A DNA stretch of 64,000 nt from Caprimulgus europaeus (lineage: Eukaryota > Chordata > Aves > Caprimulgiformes > Caprimulgidae), in assembly GCA_907165065.1 (NCBI GenBank), contig OU015538.1:18119165-18183164 (forward strand), given 5' to 3'. The notes under the pieces are model-generated. The model was not told where the DNA came from, did not search any database, and saw only the letters and a program-made list of their open reading frames with translations. A program made the translations under genes and the position numbers. The stretch's first letter is position 1; every line of letters begins with the position of its first letter. Shown in pieces: positions 60,485 to 64,000 of this stretch.

Positions 60485-63400
60485 ATGCCCCAAGTCACTC
60501 ACAGTGGGACTTGTTTTGAAGTCTTTGCTTTCATTTGCAGTATACAAAACTGACAAGTTTCATAGGTGCATTTTCAGTATTAGGGAAAAAAAACCCAAAC
60601 AAACAATGAAATAAAATAAGGTTGAATGTGCAAAGTGTCTTTTGACATGTTATACTGAAGTTCTTCATTCTTACTCTGAATGAGAATGGTAATTTGATCT
60701 TTTACTGAAGAAATTATAATTTTTAGATTTTGCAGCAAATATCTCACATATTATACAAAATCTATAATCATGTTTTTTGAGCATTTGTTGTGTCTCCTTG
60801 AAATTACACTTTTAAAATGAGTTATTGTCTTGTTTTGATAGAAGTAGAACATTTGGTTTCCTTGCTCTTGAGGCATTCTTTGAATGCTCTGCCAGTTTTG
60901 CATAGTTACATTGAAATATTGTTCATATTTAATGTTTGTTTCTGACATTTCAAAAAACATTCTAAATATTCTCATTGTGAAAGGTTTTGTATGCTTATCT
61001 GAGCATTTGCACCAACACCAAATTAAAATCTCTGGATTTTTTCTTTTTACTTCTATATGAGGAAGCATTGTCTTCTAGAACATCTACTTCCTAGAGACAT
61101 CTGGGTGGATAATTTACATATACAACTTCAAACTGGTTAATATTTAGACAGATATTATGGTTTATAACTTCTTTTTTTGCAAGAAGAAACAGTTTGTTTC
61201 ATACTTCTTGATATAATACTATTTCTACTGTCAGATAAAATTACCTCAGTCTGTTGCTTATAAGGAGGCCGAGAGTGACTCGTGTGTGTGATGCTGCGAG
61301 TGTAACTTTATCTCTTCACTCCAGGTTTCTTGGGTCTAAGTCATCTACACGATTGAGGCAAATGTTTGCAGATGCAAAATTTCAACAACAGTAATTTCCA
61401 TCACACAAAACTAAAGCATGAGTAAATCATAGCTAAAAATTTGTCCCTAAAGATGCATTTTAAATAACCACTAGGAAACAAAAGATTTTATTTCTCTGCT
61501 ATTTGTAACACAGCCATTCCTATATTTTATTTTAAGACACACTTTAGTGACATGAACAATATGTAGTGGAGAGAAAGTGATGGAAGATGTATGTTCCTTT
61601 TTTCATGCAGAGTTATGAATAATACCATGATTTTCTTCTCCTCTTATAGCTACTGAGAGCTTTCAGTTGTATGCACACACTGAATTGGTAATAATAACAA
61701 TAATGATAATTTTGTGCTCTTCTCTCCTTTAACTTCTGCTGCCTCTAGCTCTTTCCTTTTCCATGTACCCTCCATTTGCTCTAGACAAGAAGAACTGTTC
61801 CTGTAATGAGAGACAGCTGAATAATCTTCAAACTGATACTCGTGCATTTGCTGACTCTTCTTCCTCTTTCATTGTAGTAACTTATGTAGGTTTTGATTTT
61901 CATTCTTTTCAACTTCATGAAACATTTATCTTGTAGAGGCAGCAATGGATAAGAGTACTGAGAAAAAAATGGGGTATGTTACAGCTTTGTGTAAAACAGA
62001 TGTTTTAATCATCTAAGTCTGCATCTGTAGAAATATGAATTTTAACTTCCCCTTTGAGAAAAGAATCAGGAATTGTTTAGGAGTTATTTTTTATTGATTA
62101 CTTACAGCCTTTATCTGTTTTCTATGTGACTGTTGCTATATCTGTATTTAACTATAATATTTATTAGAAATACAAATAAGCAAAGTATTTTCAACCTAAA
62201 TAGGCCATCACTTGAATACTGGCAGCAACTGGCTTAAAACATACCAGGAGCACTGCTTTCCTGGGATATCTCCTCACCTGCGTGGGTATTTGTGACTAAA
62301 TTTACTATCTGGGAGAAACAAATAAAATTATATTCTATATCTTGTGCTTGCATAAATACATTTTTCAAAAAAGCATACTTTCATGCCTAGCAGGGTTCCT
62401 GGGCCCAGAAACATCTATGCAAAGTGGTAGTTTTGAAAGGTATTTTAGTAAGTTGAACCAAATTCAAGGATGATTGGGAGGGTAAATTGCTGGAATTTGA
62501 TCAGAAAAAAAAAAAATGTATATATCAGTGCATGTAAATAAAAGTCATCTGCCCCATGCTGGTGTGCAACAGTACAATTGCACAATTTACCTGATGAAGA
62601 CAGAATTGAGGCTGCTACTGAGAGGTGCTATTGACTGCTGTAATAGGGTATAGAAATAGAAAAATGCTGAAAAAGTTTGAATAGCAATGAAACTCCTTAT
62701 TGTGTTTCATAAGTGGAAAAAAAAATAAAAAGGGAGTAATTATTTTTAAAAATTATATATAATCATGAAGACACTGAAGGAGAAGTCTTATTGGACAGGA
62801 GATGATTCTGTGTTTTGTAGATATGTTTGGAGTTCTTTAAACAATCTTCTACTTATCTACCATTAAAAAAATACTAAATTTTGTGAATGCACTGATTGCT
62901 AATCAACAGTTTAACTTACATTTAACTTTCAAACATAGGAGTTGCATACAAGACTAGACTTTTGATCTGCTTAGCTATTTGGTGGTTAAAGTCTGAGGTA
63001 CAACCAAAGCATTGTTAGAGAAAGTAGCCTTATTTCCCTTCAGCTTTGTGTCCCTTCTAAGACTTAATTTCCCTTGTTTTGTTTTTACAGATACTTGCTC
63101 TAAGTCACTTTTGTTATGAAAAATTTAAATCCTGTTACTATACATTAATTTGTCCCAAACCTAAAATGGATCTGAATTTATTTTCTAAATACAACTGTTC
63201 TTCAGCATTGTATTGATTAAAAAGTAAATGAGAGTGAAAATAAAGAAAGTTTTGCATTCTTTTGTCTTAGTTCATAGCAAAAATATACCATGATTGCCCT
63301 GTTGTTTTTTTAATTAATTCTTTAGTATTGGATTGTTGGGAGTTGAAGTGTAAATCACTGTAATTGTTCATTTTAGGGGTGTCTTAGGAGCTTAAGCCAG

Positions 63401-64000
63401 CTGAGATCATTATGTCCAAAGTCCTCACTTAAATTATGGGTTTTTATTTAATGTTTAAGCATTTCAGAATTTTACTACTGAGAATTGTGGTAGTTATTCA
63501 TTCAGTACACATTTTAGAAGTTCCAAGACTGTTGCTATCTAAGCAAATGGGAGGAGTGAACCCCTGGCAGGGGGCTGTATTACAAGATCAATGATATCCA
63601 CATTGGCTTTTATTTTTGTTTTTTTTTGTGGTGATGGAACCCCCTCATTTTGTGATGTGCCAGTTTTACTTGAAGATACTGTCACCATCACTCTCTACTA
63701 AAATTTAAAAATCCATTTTAGTCCTGAAGAGGCTTACTGTGTATTTTTAGTGGAAATATTTCTGTTAGCTAATGCTAATACTGAGTCAGCTAATGAGTAC
63801 TCACAAAAGATGAAATTACCAGTTCTATACAGAAGGGAATTACTAATATTAGGATTAAGAAACCCTGATGCAAGCAAATACATACAAGAAAGGTATACAA
63901 CAAAACAATCTCTTTGTGAATAGAGTTCAGTCTTACCTTACTTCAAGCACTTATAAATATGCAGTATGCTATAAAGATGAGAACTGGAGAGAGAAGCTGA
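60485..64000. other. Non-coding AT-rich sequence to the window end
   Basis: No gene or recognised transposon. An A/C-rich patch lies near 60583-60605, an ATA/AAT-rich patch near 61688-61712, and a 12-base A run at 62505-62516. Open frames (60751-61068 -, 61650-61847 -) match no known protein. Confidence 0.5.

Noticed and set aside
60175..60614. Overlapping + frames of 86-128 codons
   Set aside because: They lie in the non-coding solo LTR in three frames, reflecting its lower AT content. They are not genes.

Overview
The window looks like an interspersed-repeat-poor, AT-rich stretch of a bird nuclear genome. It is either a gene desert or the inside of a very large intron. The avian assignment rests on three CR1 (chicken repeat 1) LINE 3' ends, whose terminal motifs (ATTCTATGATTCT-like) are typical of birds, and on two pieces of an endogenous-retrovirus LTR that I recognise from memory as widespread in modern birds. 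The LTR suggests a neoavian species, but that is inference. I found no intact protein-coding gene, no convincing exon, and no tRNA, rRNA or snRNA gene. Open frames longer than 60 codons occur throughout, at about the number and length expected by chance, except where they lie over a CR1 or LTR copy.

Layout. 1-2.66 kb is unique AT-rich sequence, followed by a CR1 3' end on + (2665-2972). From 3 to 28.7 kb the sequence is mostly unique. It holds a short 28-bp tandem pair, a hairpin with a triplicated motif (10.07-10.14 kb), a probable old LTR (about 11.28-11.51 kb, -), MIR-like SINE relics (possible at 5.54; better at 19.75 and 21.0 kb), a perfect 54-bp tandem duplication (20658-20765), a 14-bp inverted repeat (21.32-21.38 kb), and several blocks that look like conserved noncoding elements (22.1-22.5, 23.6-23.8, 27.4-27.6 kb). 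At 28764-28952 a compact GC-richer 189-bp block has near-perfect terminal inverted repeats and looks like a small unrecognised mobile element. From 29 to 55 kb there is another enhancer-like block (31.5-32.0 kb), an LTR fragment on - (about 39385-39560), two adjacent hairpins (44.5 kb), a MIR relic (47.65-47.8 kb) and the most regulatory-looking block (52.64-53.13 kb).

The last 9 kb has the most mobile DNA: a CR1 3' end on - (55354-55560), then an 855-bp CR1 copy on + carrying a frameshifted remnant of the reverse-transcriptase ORF (59109-59963). This copy abuts, without spacer, a nearly full-length solo LTR on - (59964-60484) whose outermost bases are missing. Nothing in the window forms an operon or pathway. 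What can be described is retroelement fossils set in otherwise non-coding DNA, some of which may be regulatory. Repeat names and conservation calls come from recognition by eye, not from a database search.
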